From Demequina sp. TMPB413 (GTDB lineage Bacteria > Actinomycetota > Actinomycetes > Actinomycetales > Demequinaceae), in the NCBI RefSeq assembly GCF_020447105.2, contig NZ_CP096184.1:434001-498000 (forward strand): a stretch of 64,000 nt of DNA, read 5' to 3'. Of this stretch, positions 38,946-48,142 are shown in pieces. Numbering within the stretch: position 1 is the first letter of the stretch; every line of letters starts with the position of its first letter. The notes under the pieces were generated by a model that was not told the origin of the DNA, did not search any database, and saw nothing but the letters and a program-made list of their open reading frames with translations. The position numbers and the translations under genes were made by a program.

Positions 38946-39698
38946 CTACAACTGGGCGCGCGCGTACTGATCCGCCGCGTCCCTCAAGAGTTCCGCGGCG
39001 CCCGGCGCGACCTCGTCGTAGTGGGCCTTGAAGCGCTCGTCGTCGACGTACATCTGGGTGAGCGATCGGTAGGCCTCCGCGTCTGGCGTCCAGATCTGGC
39101 TCACCCAGGCATGGTGCTTGGCCGCGATCTCTTGAACCTCCGCGCTATCAGCAGCGAAACCCACGCGCACCGCGGCGCCCAGGGCCTCCACGATCTCGCG
39201 GTCGATGCGCATGTGCTCCTTCTTGCCCGCGTCACCGAGTCGCTGCCACATCGCGTTCGAGCGATCAACGGCGTCGTCTCCCCACCGCTCGCGAGCCTCC
39301 GGTTCGTACTGTTCGTGATCGAAGCCGTCGAAAATGTGCTCGGTCGTCATGGTCTTTCCCTTCTCAAGTGAGTCGATGGTGCGCGCGACGGTGGCTGCCA
39401 GCCTCGCGTAGCGCTCGCGCTCGGCGGTGAGGCCAGCAAGGTGATCTCTCAGGAGCGCGATGGTGGTCGAGGGGTCGTCGGAATCGACGATGCGCGCGAT
39501 GCGATCCAGGCTGGTGCCGAGCTCGCGCAGTACCAGGATGTGTTGAAGCCGTAGCAGTTCCGCCTGGCCGTAACGCCTGCGCCCATCGCTTCCCGTCCAC
39601 GCAGGCGTGAGCAGGCCGATGTCGTCGTAGTGGCGCAGCGTGCGGCTCGTGACGCCGCTCATCTTGGCGACGCGGCCGATGTCGTAATCCGATTCCAT
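38946..39698 (-). CDS. MerR-family regulator with TipAS domain
   Basis: A 250-residue TipAL-like activator. The MerR winged helix (YDIGRVAKMSGVTSRTLRHYDDIGLLTP) is followed by a dimerisation coil of about 40 residues. A C-terminal TipAS-type helical domain (AMWQRLGDAGKKEHM...HHAWVSQIW) binds antibiotics in relatives. Its own upstream region contains a MerR-type promoter with a 19-bp spacer, so autoregulation is likely. The -10 ends at 39706 and puts the transcription start near 39698, the ATG chosen here, giving a leaderless mRNA. An ATG three codons earlier would overlap the -10. Confidence 0.85.
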   Translation of the reverse strand: MESDYDIGRVAKMSGVTSRTLRHYDDIGLLTPAWTGSDGRRRYGQAELLRLQHILVLRELGTSLDRIARIVDSDDPSTTIALLRDHLAGLTAERERYARLAATVARTIDSLEKGKTMTTEHIFDGFDHEQYEPEARERWGDDAVDRSNAMWQRLGDAGKKEHMRIDREIVEALGAAVRVGFAADSAEVQEIAAKHHAWVSQIWTPDAEAYRSLTQMYVDDERFKAHYDEVAPGAAELLRDAADQYARAQL

Positions 39699-39705
39699 GG
39701 TCACC

Positions 39706-39736
39706 ACTGTAGAAGTTGACGCAGCGTCAACGTCAA
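39706..39736 (-). promoter_or_regulatory. MerR-type autoregulated promoter, 19-bp spacer
   Basis: On the minus strand, TTGACG (39736-39731) and TACAGT (39711-39706) are separated by 19 bp that contain the dyad TTGACGC-T-GCGTCAA. This is the standard architecture for MerR/TipA activators, which untwist an over-long spacer. Confidence 0.7.
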
Positions 39737-39793
39737 GGGCCCTTTTGGGGCGTCTCTCCGCTGCGTGCGTGCGCCCGTCCTACACTCCGAGGT

Positions 39794-41491
39794 ATGACAA
39801 AGACGCCAGACATCAAGCCCCGTTCCCGGCAGGTCACCGACGGTCTCGAAGCGACCGCCGCGCGCGGAATGCTCCGTGCCGTTGGTATGGGTGACGACGA
39901 CTTCGCGAAGCCCCAAATTGGCATCGCGAGCTCGTGGAACGAGATCACTCCGTGCAACCTCTCCCTCCAGCGACTCGCGCAGGCCTCGAAAGAGGGTGTG
40001 CACGCAGGCGGCGGCTACCCGCTTGAGTTCGGCACCATCTCCGTGAGTGACGGCATCTCGATGGGCCACGAGGGCATGCACTTCTCGCTCGTGTCTCGCG
40101 ACCTCATCGCTGACTCTGTGGAGGTCGTGATGCAGGCGGAGCGGCTCGACGGCTCCGTGCTGCTCGCCGGCTGCGACAAGTCGCTGCCTGGAATGTTGAT
40201 GGCCGCTGCGCGGCTCGACCTGGCCTCAGTGTTCCTCTACGCGGGCTCGATCATGCCTGGACACGTCAAGCTCGAAGACGGCACCGAGAAGGACGTCACG
40301 ATCATCGACGCCTTCGAGGCGGTGGGCGCGTGCTCGGCAGGGTTGATGTCCGAAGCGGACAGGCTCGCCATCGAGAAGGCCATCTGCCCAGGCGAGGGCG
40401 CTTGTGGCGGCATGTACACCGCCAACACCATGGCGTCGGTGGGTGAGGCGCTCGGCATGTCACTTCCAGGCTCCGCGTCTCCGCCCAGCGCCGACCGCCG
40501 CCGCGACATGTACGCCCACAAGTCTGGAGAGGCCGTCGTCAACATGCTGCGCCAAGGCATCACGGCACGGGACATCATGACCAAGGAGGCCTTCGAGAAC
40601 GCGATCGCCGTTGTCATGGCCTTTGGCGGCTCCACCAACGCGGTGCTGCACTTGCTGGCCATCGCCAACGAGGCCGACGTCGACCTCACTCTCGACGACT
40701 TCTCCCGCGTCGCCGCGAAGGTGCCCCACCTGGGCGACCTCAAGCCCTTCGGCCAGTTCGTCATGAACGACGTTGACCGCGTCGGCGGCGTTCCGGCCGT
40801 GATGAACACGCTGCTGAACGCAGGTCTCATGCACGGTGACGCGCTCACCGTCACTGGCAAGACGCTCGCGGAGAACATGGAAGACCTGAAGCCAGAGAAG
40901 ATCGACGGCCGGGTAGTGCGCGCCCTCAACAACCCGATCCACAAGACGGGCGGCATCACCATCCTGAAGGGCTCGCTCGCGCCAGGCGGCGCCGTGGTGA
41001 AGTCAGCAGGCTTTGACGCGAGCGTGTTCGAGGGCACCGCGCGCGTGTTTGATGGCGAGCGCGCCGCGCTCGATGCACTGGAGGCGGGCGTTATCACCGC
41101 TGGCGACGTGGTCGTTATTCGCTACGAGGGCCCCAAGGGTGGACCCGGCATGCGCGAGATGCTCGCCATCACCGCCGCGATCAAGGGTGCTGGCCTTGGC
41201 AAGGACGTGTTGCTAGTGACCGATGGCCGATTCTCTGGTGGCACGACCGGGCTGTGCGTTGGCCACATGGCGCCAGAGGCGGTCGACGCCGGCCCGATCG
41301 CTTTTGTGAAGGACGGCGACAAGATCACGCTGGACGTGGCCAACGCAACCCTCGACTTGCACGTGAGCGAGCAGGAACTCGCTGAGCGCGCCGTCGGCTT
41401 CGAACCCCCTGCCCCCAAGTACACGCGGGGAGTGCTGGCGAAGTACCGCAAGCTGGTGGGTTCGGCGTCGACGGGCGCCGTCGTCGGCTGA
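39794..41491 (+). CDS. ilvD: Dihydroxy-acid dehydratase
   Basis: Iron-sulphur enzyme that dehydrates 2,3-dihydroxy-3-methylbutanoate and its homologue in valine and isoleucine synthesis. The 565-residue protein contains the family signatures [10 protein letters not shown] and the C-terminal [22 protein letters not shown] segment ([13 protein letters not shown]). Cluster and active-site cysteines are in place. The ATG at 39794 begins the homologous [15 protein letters not shown] region. It is separate from the ilvBHC cluster 3 kb downstream and is followed by a strong terminator. Confidence 0.95.
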   Translation: MTKTPDIKPRSRQVTDGLEATAARGMLRAVGMGDDDFAKPQIGIASSWNEITPCNLSLQRLAQASKEGVHAGGGYPLEFGTISVSDGISMGHEGMHFSLVSRDLIADSVEVVMQAERLDGSVLLAGCDKSLPGMLMAAARLDLASVFLYAGSIMPGHVKLEDGTEKDVTIIDAFEAVGACSAGLMSEADRLAIEKAICPGEGACGGMYTANTMASVGEALGMSLPGSASPPSADRRRDMYAHKSGEAVVNMLRQGITARDIMTKEAFENAIAVVMAFGGSTNAVLHLLAIANEADVDLTLDDFSRVAAKVPHLGDLKPFGQFVMNDVDRVGGVPAVMNTLLNAGLMHGDALTVTGKTLAENMEDLKPEKIDGRVVRALNNPIHKTGGITILKGSLAPGGAVVKSAGFDASVFEGTARVFDGERAALDALEAGVITAGDVVVIRYEGPKGGPGMREMLAITAAIKGAGLGKDVLLVTDGRFSGGTTGLCVGHMAPEAVDAGPIAFVKDGDKITLDVANATLDLHVSEQELAERAVGFEPPAPKYTRGVLAKYRKLVGSASTGAVVG

Positions 41492-41513
41492 GTGCCAGAC
41501 GCCACCGCGTAGA

Positions 41514-41544
41514 AAGGCCCCCGAGCGCGATGCTCGGGGGCCTT
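41514..41544. terminator. Bidirectional terminator after ilvD
   Basis: A perfect 13-bp stem (AAGGCCCCCGAGC/GCTCGGGGGCCTT) with a five-base loop, between ilvD and the convergent membrane-protein gene. Short pyrimidine-rich tails on both strands fit a shared terminator. Confidence 0.8.
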
Positions 41545-41578
41545 CCTACGTCCGGGCGCTGACCGCCCGTGCGTCGGG

Positions 41579-42547
41579 CTAGACGGCCACTGGCTCCTTG
41601 CGCGCCTCCTCGACCCTGGGCGACCCAGGAATCGTCTCGACGACGCGGCGGTAGGCGTCGGTGTCGTCGTAGATCTCTTCCTTGAGCGGGTTCTTGCGGC
41701 GCTTGACCATCTTGGTGATCTGCAGAGCGGCGAGAGCCACGTTGGCGGCGAGCGCGATCGCGGAGACCGTGAACAGCGCGGCGGGGTTGTGCGACGCCTC
41801 CACCGAGAACTGCGAGTCCCCTACGAAGGCCGGCACCGCCATCGTGAACATCATCCACAGCGCGAGTGTGTGCGCCCTGTGCTGAAGCCAGGCTCCCTTG
41901 CGGATGAAGAATGCGGGGATGGTGCAGCTGATCAGCAGGGCGGCTCCCGCGTAGAAGGCGTGGTCGCCCACTGCGTTGTAGACGTAGGCGAAGTTCCACA
42001 GGTCGTATGCGATGATCCAGGGCCAAATCATGTCCGGCCACATCATGTCTTTTGACTTGTCCTTGGAGATGTAGATGCCCATCCAACCGGTGATCGCCAC
42101 CAGGTTGATCAGGCCCGCGATGCCGTTCATGTAGTTCCAAGACCCGGACACCATGTAGACGCCGTCGACGATGCCGTCGGCGTTCATTGCGCCTACCTGG
42201 AAGTCGCGGACGCACGCCTCGAAGATGTTGATCGCCAGGATGGCAGGCGGGAAGATGAGCGCCCACTTGTTGGCGGACACGCGCGGGTAGTAGCGGATCG
42301 CCATGAAGCCGAGGCAACCCGCCAGGGCCGAGTACACCTTGACCCAGTGGAACCATGTGCCCGTCGAGGAGTCCCCGCCCGCCGTCTCGGGCCACACGAA
42401 GATCGTGAGCACGATCGGCAGTGCGACGAACAGGAATAGCCCCGCCCACTTGCCGCGCCGCGAAACCTCGTTGAGGCCTATCAGCGCCCCGAGCACGACG
42501 AACCACATGAGGCCCGCCTGCCAACTGATGTCGCCGAACAGGAACAT
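41579..42547 (-). CDS. Polytopic membrane protein, DUF5692-like
   Basis: A 322-residue integral membrane protein with roughly eight hydrophobic helices and a charged C-terminal tail (MVKRRKNPLKEE). It resembles the uncharacterised DUF5692 family; I am only moderately sure of that name. It contains many Trp and Asn residues in loops (GSWNYMNGIAGL, WIIAYDLWNFAY). It begins two bases after the stop of a TetR-family gene, has an AAAGGAGA ribosome binding site, and is therefore probably controlled by that regulator. Transport or small-molecule modification is possible, but no function is established. Confidence 0.75.
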   Translation of the reverse strand: MFLFGDISWQAGLMWFVVLGALIGLNEVSRRGKWAGLFLFVALPIVLTIFVWPETAGGDSSTGTWFHWVKVYSALAGCLGFMAIRYYPRVSANKWALIFPPAILAINIFEACVRDFQVGAMNADGIVDGVYMVSGSWNYMNGIAGLINLVAITGWMGIYISKDKSKDMMWPDMIWPWIIAYDLWNFAYVYNAVGDHAFYAGAALLISCTIPAFFIRKGAWLQHRAHTLALWMMFTMAVPAFVGDSQFSVEASHNPAALFTVSAIALAANVALAALQITKMVKRRKNPLKEEIYDDTDAYRRVVETIPGSPRVEEARKEPVAV

Positions 42548-42549
42548 GT

Positions 42550-43203
42550 CTACTCTCCTTTGAGTGGTGTGGTGGGGTCTTGGCCCGCGTCGTGCGCGCC
42601 AGGGGAGTCGGGGGCATTGGGCGCCAAGCGCAGCGTCTGACGCACGAGAACCGCGAGGACGTCATCGCCGACGTCTGGCTGGGATCGGACAAGAGCAATG
42701 AGCCCGTGGATGAGCGCGATGAATGTCGCGCGCACGTGCACGATCTCGATCGGGTGCTTCGCTGCGTACGCCGGGATGGTGGTCTCTTCGAGCACATCGA
42801 CGAGCGCGTCTACCGCGCGGTCGAGGAACCGGAGCGACAGGGCGGCATCGTCGATGCGCGGTAGCGGGGGCGCTGGCTGCGCGCGGTGGTCGCCACGCGC
42901 TGGCACATAGCGACGGAACAGGCCGATGCACTCCATCACCGCCGCGTCGATGTTGCCGGGGGTGCGCCTCGCATCCCACTCGCGAACGTCGGCCGTGAAC
43001 TGCTCGATGTAGCTGTCGAGCACCTGGGTGATGAGGCTGTCCATGTCGCCTACGTAGTGGTAGATCAGCCCGCGGGTGACGCCGACGTGGCGCGCGAGGT
43101 CTTGAACCGTCGTCGCGCGCACTCCCTGAGTGGCATACAGCTCTCTTGCGGCGGCGAGAATCTCGTCTCGTCTGGTGCCGGGGCTCTTCACGATGCGCGC
43201 CAT
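42550..43203 (-). CDS. TetR-family regulator
   Basis: A 217-residue TetR repressor. The N-terminal HTH (RDEILAAARELYATQGVRATTVQDLARHVGVTRGLIYHYVGD) is typical, and the C-terminal ligand domain is divergent. The ATG at 43203 starts the SPGTRRDEIL helix; a GTG at 43230 lies inside the palindromic operator and is rejected. It forms an operon with the downstream membrane protein (two bases apart), which is its probable target. Confidence 0.87.
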   Translation of the reverse strand: MARIVKSPGTRRDEILAAARELYATQGVRATTVQDLARHVGVTRGLIYHYVGDMDSLITQVLDSYIEQFTADVREWDARRTPGNIDAAVMECIGLFRRYVPARGDHRAQPAPPLPRIDDAALSLRFLDRAVDALVDVLEETTIPAYAAKHPIEIVHVRATFIALIHGLIALVRSQPDVGDDVLAVLVRQTLRLAPNAPDSPGAHDAGQDPTTPLKGE

Positions 43204-43219
43204 GAGACGATCGCTACGA

Positions 43220-43242
43220 CCTATTGACACACCGTCAATAGG
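43220..43242. promoter_or_regulatory. TetR operator
   Basis: Perfect inverted repeat CCTATTGAC-ACACC-GTCAATAGG with 9-bp arms, 17 bases before the TetR ATG. A TTGACG -35 candidate for the TetR gene lies inside it, so binding should repress the gene itself. Confidence 0.7.
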
Positions 43243-43326
43243 ACCTTGGTGCCTGTCCGCACACGGCCGGTCGCTGCCCGTCGGCCGTTTGCGAGCCTGC
43301 TACCTCCGGCTTATGCTCAAAGTGGG

Positions 43327-43343
43327 CATGGTGCCTCACCATG
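43327..43343. promoter_or_regulatory. Short palindrome upstream of DUF305 gene
   Basis: Inverted repeat CATGGTG-CCT-CACCATG about 90 bases upstream of the GTG at 43436. The symmetry is perfect over 7 bp; it may be an operator. Confidence 0.35.
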
Positions 43344-43435
43344 GGCACGGGCCCTCAGAATGGGCGCAGTCCCGTTGCAGAACCACTCGAGCGCGCCAGT
43401 CGCCTTCGCGGGGACTGGCGGATGGGAGATGATCC

Positions 43436-44065
43436 GTGAATACGCCAGGAGATGCATCGCAGGAGTCCCGCGGCCAAGGCCACGACGACCACGGTTCGGA
43501 AAACGAGCACAAGGGCCGCCTGAACCACGAGCAGAAGATGTACTTGCGCTTCGCCGCCATGATCCTGACGGGCATGGTGGTGATGTATTGGACGATGTTC
43601 GTCGGCTCCTGGGAGTGGAGCCACGTGCGGTGGAGCGAGAGCCGGTTCTTCATGGCCTTGACCATGGGCGGAGTCATGGGTCTTGTCATGATCGGCTGGA
43701 TGCTCAACATGTACAAGAACGCCAAGGTGAACGCGGGCATCGTGGTCGCCAGCCTGGTGCTTCTCGCAAGCGGGGTCACCCTGGACCGCAGTCAGGCGAC
43801 GGTCGACGACACCGCGTTTATGAGCGCGATGATCCCGCACCACTCTCTTGCCATCACGCGGTCCGAGCGCTCGAATCTTCAAGACGTGCGGGTCTGTCAG
43901 CTCGCGCAGGAGATTAGCGCCGCGCAGCGCAGGGAGATCGGCGAGATGGACTGGCTGATCGAGGACATCGCCGAAAACGGCGTCGCGAGCACGGCGGCCG
44001 AGGCGGACGCCCGGCCTGTACCCGACTTCTCCGAGCCCGCCAAGAGGGACTGCCTGGGCGAGTGA
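43436..44065 (+). CDS. DUF305-domain membrane protein
   Basis: A 209-residue protein with a hydrophilic His/Asp/Glu-rich N-terminus (residues 1-30), three hydrophobic helices (about 37-57, 67-88, 95-112), and then a DUF305 ferritin-like segment. The latter holds the conserved Met-Ile-Pro-His-His motif (FMSAMIPHHSLAI) and the EISAAQRREIGEMDWLI helix. DUF305 proteins are often found in copper-handling loci, and the Met and His residues fit metal binding; that role is inferred. The start is GTG with a GGGAGA element upstream. It overlaps no neighbour. Confidence 0.8.
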   Translation: MNTPGDASQESRGQGHDDHGSENEHKGRLNHEQKMYLRFAAMILTGMVVMYWTMFVGSWEWSHVRWSESRFFMALTMGGVMGLVMIGWMLNMYKNAKVNAGIVVASLVLLASGVTLDRSQATVDDTAFMSAMIPHHSLAITRSERSNLQDVRVCQLAQEISAAQRREIGEMDWLIEDIAENGVASTAAEADARPVPDFSEPAKRDCLGE

Positions 44066-44082
44066 TTTGGCAGGATAGAGCC

Positions 44083-44373
44083 ATGTCCCACGAAATCGGC
44101 CCACTCGACCACACGTTCACCGCGACGATCGGAGTGGAGGTGAAGGGAGAGACCTGGTCCTGCGTCGAGATGCCGGACTCCGCTGAGTTCTTTGGCACCG
44201 GCAAGGCCGTGAAGGTCGACGCCACGGTGGACGACGTCGAGCTGAAGAACGTGGGGCTCATGGTCACCGGCAGGGGAAGCCACATGCTGTCGCTCAACGC
44301 CAAGGTCCGCAAGCAGTTGGGCAAGGACGTGGGGGACGATGTCGCGGTGCGGCTCACCCGCCGCCTGACGTAG
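44083..44373 (+). CDS. DUF1905-domain protein
   Basis: A 96-residue single-domain beta-barrel protein of the DUF1905 type (split-barrel fold), with the typical C-terminal pattern LSLNAKVRKQLGKDVGDDVAVRL. Many homologues carry a second YdeI-like domain, which is absent here. The molecular function is unknown. The ATG at 44083 is 17 bases after the DUF305 stop, and a GGATAGAG stretch may act as ribosome binding site. Confidence 0.8.
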   Translation: MSHEIGPLDHTFTATIGVEVKGETWSCVEMPDSAEFFGTGKAVKVDATVDDVELKNVGLMVTGRGSHMLSLNAKVRKQLGKDVGDDVAVRLTRRLT

Positions 44374-44465
44374 TCCGCGGTCGGGTGAAGCCGATTGTCG
44401 GCGACCTTCTCGGCGTCTCAACATGTAAGACGGTAAACCAAAATATGAGATTGGCGTGCAAAAAG

Positions 44466-44495
44466 TGGACATGCGCTCGTGCGCGGGCGTACAGT
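44466..44495 (+). promoter_or_regulatory. ilvB leader promoter
   Basis: TGGACA (44466-44471) and TACAGT (44490-44495) are separated by 18 bp. The predicted start lies on or next to the ATG of the leader peptide at 44502, so the leader mRNA is probably leaderless. Confidence 0.6.
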
Positions 44496-44501
44496 CAACG
44501 C

Positions 44502-44546
44502 ATGCGACACCAGCTTGTACGAGTTACCGGGCGCGCGGACTCCTAA
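44502..44546 (+). CDS. ilvB leader peptide (14 aa)
   Basis: The mini-ORF encodes MRHQLVRVTGRADS. It starts six bases after the -10 element and lies before an attenuator-type pair of hairpins. The Leu and two Val residues use CTT, GTA and GTT, codons that are rare in this high-G+C genome, as expected for a peptide whose translation senses charged tRNA levels. I infer transcription attenuation of ilvBHC by branched-chain amino acids. Confidence 0.65.
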   Translation: MRHQLVRVTGRADS

Positions 44547-44609
44547 GGTCCCGTACCACGGCATCGTCCGCGCGCTTCCCCGAGGTCCACTAGGTCCGAG
44601 GGGTTTTTT
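44531..44609 (+). terminator. ilvB attenuator (anti-terminator and terminator)
   Basis: A perfect 10-bp stem pairs 44531-44540 (overlapping the leader stop) with 44566-44575. It is followed by a terminator hairpin at 44578-44603 (CCCC/GGGG outer pairs, internal GA and UU mismatches) and six T residues at 44604-44609. The layout is that of a ribosome-controlled attenuator; the alternative pairing was not modelled. Confidence 0.7.
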
Positions 44610-44662
44610 CATGCGAGGCGGCGTCACGTGGCTTCGCGAAGTTCAGAGATATCGGGAGTGAC

Positions 44663-46513
44663 ATGACTCAGGCGCAGGCCAAGCCCCAGGCGCCCCAGCG
44701 GGCCACGGCGACCACCTCACCTCGGCCAGTAGACCCGCAAGCGGTCACCGGCGCAGGGGAGATGATGACGGGCGCCCAGGCGCTCGTACGCTCCCTCGAG
44801 TTGGCGGGCGTCACCGACATCTTTGGCATCCCAGGCGGCGCGATCCTGCCGGCCTACGACCCCCTGATGGACTCGACCACGCTGCGGCACATTCTCACGC
44901 GCCACGAGCAGGGGGCCGGCCACGCCGCCCAGGGCTACGCCCACGCGACCGGGCGCACTGGCGCGTGCATCGTCACATCAGGGCCCGGCGCCACCAACCT
45001 GGTCACGCCCATTGCCGACGCCAACATGGACTCGATTCCGATGGTGGCGATCACCGGCCAGGTGGGCGCATCCCTCATCGGTACCGACGCCTTCCAAGAG
45101 GCCGACATCGTGGGCATCACGGCGCCCATCACCAAGCACAACATGCTCATCAAGGACCCGGCAGATATCGGCCCCGCCATCGCCCAGGCCTTCTACATCG
45201 CGAGCCACGGCAGGCCAGGACCAGTGCTGGTCGACATCGCAAAGTCCGCACTGCAGTCGAGCGCCCCCTTGTCGTGGCCGGAGCGCATCGAGTTGCCCGG
45301 CTTCAACTCAGGCGCGAAGCCGCACGCCAAGACGGTTCAAGAGGCGGCGCGCTTGCTCGCGACCGCTCGCAGGCCGGTGCTTTACGTGGGCGGCGGCGTC
45401 ATTCGCTCGGGAGCGTCGGAGGGCCTACGCAAGCTGGTCGACCTCTCCGGCGCGGCAGTGGTGACGACGCTGATGGCTCGTGGTGCTCTGCCCGACAGCC
45501 ACCCGCAGCACTTGGGCATGCCGGGAATGCACGGCACCGTGCCGGCGGTGGCGGCGCTGCAGAAGGCCGACCTCGTGGTCTCGCTGGGTGCTCGCTTTGA
45601 CGACCGCGTGACGGGAAAGCTGGACAGCTTCGCCCAGCACGCCACCATCGTTCACGCCGATATCGACCCCGCCGAAATTGGCAAGAACCGCGCTGTTGAC
45701 GTGCCCATCGTCGGCGATCTCAAGGAAACCTTGCGTGACCTGGTGCCCGCCCTGCAAAAAGAGCAGCGCAAGCACGGCAAGCCCGATCTCGAGGCGTGGT
45801 GGCAGCAGATCAACGACTGGCGTGCCACCTACCCACTCGGGTACACGGCCACCCAGGACGGCCTGTCGAGTCCGCAGCACGTGATCCAGCGGTTGGGGGC
45901 ACTCAACGACCCGCAGTCGACGATCTTCACCTCTGGCGTTGGCCAGCACCAGATGTGGGCCAGCCAGTTCATCAAGTACGAGCGGCCCAACACCTGGATC
46001 AACTCGGGCGGCCTCGGCACCATGGGCTTCTCGGTGCCTGCCGCCATGGGAGCCAAGGTGGGCCAGCCAGACCAGACGGTGTGGGCCATCGACGGCGACG
46101 GCTGCTTCCAGATGACCAATCAGGAATTGGTGACGTGCGCCCTGAATGAGATCCCCATCAAGGTGGCTGTCATCAACAACAGCTCGCTCGGCATGGTGCG
46201 CCAGTGGCAAACCCTGTTCTACGAGGGCCGCTACTCCAACACGGACTTGCATACCGGCCACGGCACGCGGCGAGTGCCCGACTTTGTGAAGCTGGCCGAC
46301 GCCATGGGTTGCGTGGGGCTCCGCTGCGAGTCCGATGCGGACGTTGACGCGACCATCAAGCGGGCCAACGAGATCAACGACCAGCCAGTGGTGGTCGACT
46401 TCACCGTGTCCAAGGATGCGATGGTGTGGCCGATGGTCAACGCCGGCGTGAGCAATGACGAGATTCAGTACGCGCGGGGCGTCGCCCCCGAGTGGGACCG
46501 CGAGGAGGCGTGA
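44663..46513 (+). CDS. ilvB: Acetolactate synthase large subunit
   Basis: Thiamine-diphosphate enzyme that condenses pyruvate with pyruvate or 2-oxobutyrate, the first common step to valine, leucine and isoleucine. The 616-residue protein has an N-terminal extension of about 30 residues typical of actinobacteria. It has the FAD/ThDP regions with catalytic Glu in [17 protein letters not shown], and the ThDP motif [14 protein letters not shown]...[12 protein letters not shown]. Expression is probably attenuated through the upstream leader. The regulatory subunit follows with a two-base gap. Confidence 0.96.
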   Translation: MTQAQAKPQAPQRATATTSPRPVDPQAVTGAGEMMTGAQALVRSLELAGVTDIFGIPGGAILPAYDPLMDSTTLRHILTRHEQGAGHAAQGYAHATGRTGACIVTSGPGATNLVTPIADANMDSIPMVAITGQVGASLIGTDAFQEADIVGITAPITKHNMLIKDPADIGPAIAQAFYIASHGRPGPVLVDIAKSALQSSAPLSWPERIELPGFNSGAKPHAKTVQEAARLLATARRPVLYVGGGVIRSGASEGLRKLVDLSGAAVVTTLMARGALPDSHPQHLGMPGMHGTVPAVAALQKADLVVSLGARFDDRVTGKLDSFAQHATIVHADIDPAEIGKNRAVDVPIVGDLKETLRDLVPALQKEQRKHGKPDLEAWWQQINDWRATYPLGYTATQDGLSSPQHVIQRLGALNDPQSTIFTSGVGQHQMWASQFIKYERPNTWINSGGLGTMGFSVPAAMGAKVGQPDQTVWAIDGDGCFQMTNQELVTCALNEIPIKVAVINNSSLGMVRQWQTLFYEGRYSNTDLHTGHGTRRVPDFVKLADAMGCVGLRCESDADVDATIKRANEINDQPVVVDFTVSKDAMVWPMVNAGVSNDEIQYARGVAPEWDREEA

Positions 46514-46515
46514 CC

Positions 46516-47037
46516 GTGAGCAACAAGCACACTCTGTCCGTACTGGTCGAGAACAAGCCAGGCGTGCTCGCGCGCGTCGCTGGCCTGTTCTCGCGCAGGG
46601 CGTTCAACATTCACTCGCTCGCGGTGGGCCCCACCGAGCACCCTGAAATTTCCCGCATCACCGTCGTGGTCGACGTCGACGAACTCCCTCTCGAGCAGGT
46701 CACCAAGCAGCTCAACAAGCTGGTGCACGTGCTCAAGATCGTTGAGCTTGACGCAGCCAAGTCCGTGCAGCGCGAGTTGCTGCTGGTCAAGGTGCGTTGC
46801 GATTCGCGCCAGCGTGCTGAGGTGCTCCAGGTGGTGGACCTGTTCAGGGCCCACGTGGTGGACGTCGCCCCCGATTCGCTCGTGATCGAGGCCATCGGCA
46901 ATCCCGACAAGCTCGAGGCGCTGCTTGCGGCCCTCGCTCCGCACGACCTGCGCGAGATCGTTCAGTCGGGCACCGTGGCCATCGGCCGTGGCGCGCGCTC
47001 CATTACCGAGAGGGCGCTTGACCGCGTCATCGCCTAA
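46516..47037 (+). CDS. ilvH: Acetolactate synthase small (regulatory) subunit
   Basis: A 173-residue regulatory subunit (also named IlvN) with an N-terminal ACT domain (HTLSVLVENKPGVLARVAGLFSRRAFNIHSLAVG) that binds valine for feedback inhibition, and a C-terminal domain ending RGARSITERALDRVIA. The GTG at 46516 has GAGGAGG seven bases upstream; another in-frame GTG at 46510 is too close to it. Confidence 0.95.
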   Translation: MSNKHTLSVLVENKPGVLARVAGLFSRRAFNIHSLAVGPTEHPEISRITVVVDVDELPLEQVTKQLNKLVHVLKIVELDAAKSVQRELLLVKVRCDSRQRAEVLQVVDLFRAHVVDVAPDSLVIEAIGNPDKLEALLAALAPHDLREIVQSGTVAIGRGARSITERALDRVIA

Positions 47038-47084
47038 GTTTCGCTCATTTCTAGTCACCCAAACCAAGGAGAAGACACACCACC

Positions 47085-48116
47085 ATGGCTGAGTTGTTCT
47101 ATGAGAAGGACGCCGACCTCGCGATCATCCAGGGCAAGAAGGTCGCCATCGTCGGCTACGGGTCCCAAGGACACGCCCACGCGCAGAACCTGCGCGACTC
47201 CGGCGTTGACGTGCGCGTGGCGCTACGGCTTGGTTCCCCTTCGAGCGACAAGGCCGAGGCCGCTGGCTTCACCGTCATGACCGTCGCCGACGCTGCCGAG
47301 TGGGCAGACCTCGTCATGATTCTGGCGCCTGACCAGTACCAGCGCACCATCTACAACGACGACATCAAGCCCCACATGGCGCCTGGCAAGACGCTCGCCT
47401 TCGCTCACGGCTTCAACATCCGCTTCGGCTACATCGAGGTGCCGGAGGGCGTCGACGTCATCCTCGTCGCCCCCAAGGCGCCAGGCCACACGGTGCGTCG
47501 CGAGTTCGTCGCCGGCCGCGGCATCCCCGACATCATCGCGGTGGAGCAAGACGCCTCCGGCCAGGCGTGGGAAACCGCAAAGTCGTACGCCAAGGGCATC
47601 GGCGGTACTCGCGCTGGCGTCATCAAGACCACCTTCACCGAAGAGACTGAGACCGACCTGTTCGGCGAGCAGTCCGTGCTGTGCGGCGGCACGTCCCAGC
47701 TGATCCAGTACGGCTTTGAGGTGCTCACCGAGGCCGGCTACCAGCCCGAGATCGCGTACTTCGAGGTGCTGCACGAGCTCAAGCTCATCGTTGACCTCAT
47801 CCACGAGGGCGGCATCACCAAGCAGCGCTGGTCCGTGTCCGACACCGCTGAGTACGGCGACTACGTCTCCGGCCCCCGCGTCATCACGCCAGAGGTCAAG
47901 GCGAACATGCAGGCAGTGCTGGCCGACATTCAGTCGGGCGCGTTTGCCAAGCGCTTCATCGATGACCAGGACAACGGCGGGCTCGAGTTCAAGGAGCTGC
48001 GTGCCAAGGGCGAGGGTCACCCGATCGAGACCACCGGTCGCGAACTGCGCAAGCTGTTCGCATGGTCCACCGCGGCCGCCGACGCTGATTACGTCGACGG
48101 TCAGACGGCTCGGTAG
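47085..48116 (+). CDS. ilvC: Ketol-acid reductoisomerase
   Basis: NADPH-dependent isomeroreductase that converts acetolactate and acetohydroxybutyrate to the dihydroxy acids. The 343-residue length marks the short class I form. The nucleotide loop [17 protein letters not shown] is at about 20-36, and the metal-binding region ([13 protein letters not shown]) lies in the knotted C-terminal domain. An AAGGAGAA ribosome binding site precedes the ATG. The stop overlaps a possible GTG start of leuB. Confidence 0.97.
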   Translation: MAELFYEKDADLAIIQGKKVAIVGYGSQGHAHAQNLRDSGVDVRVALRLGSPSSDKAEAAGFTVMTVADAAEWADLVMILAPDQYQRTIYNDDIKPHMAPGKTLAFAHGFNIRFGYIEVPEGVDVILVAPKAPGHTVRREFVAGRGIPDIIAVEQDASGQAWETAKSYAKGIGGTRAGVIKTTFTEETETDLFGEQSVLCGGTSQLIQYGFEVLTEAGYQPEIAYFEVLHELKLIVDLIHEGGITKQRWSVSDTAEYGDYVSGPRVITPEVKANMQAVLADIQSGAFAKRFIDDQDNGGLEFKELRAKGEGHPIETTGRELRKLFAWSTAAADADYVDGQTAR

Positions 48117-48142
48117 TGGGCGGCGCGGGATTGGGTAACGAC

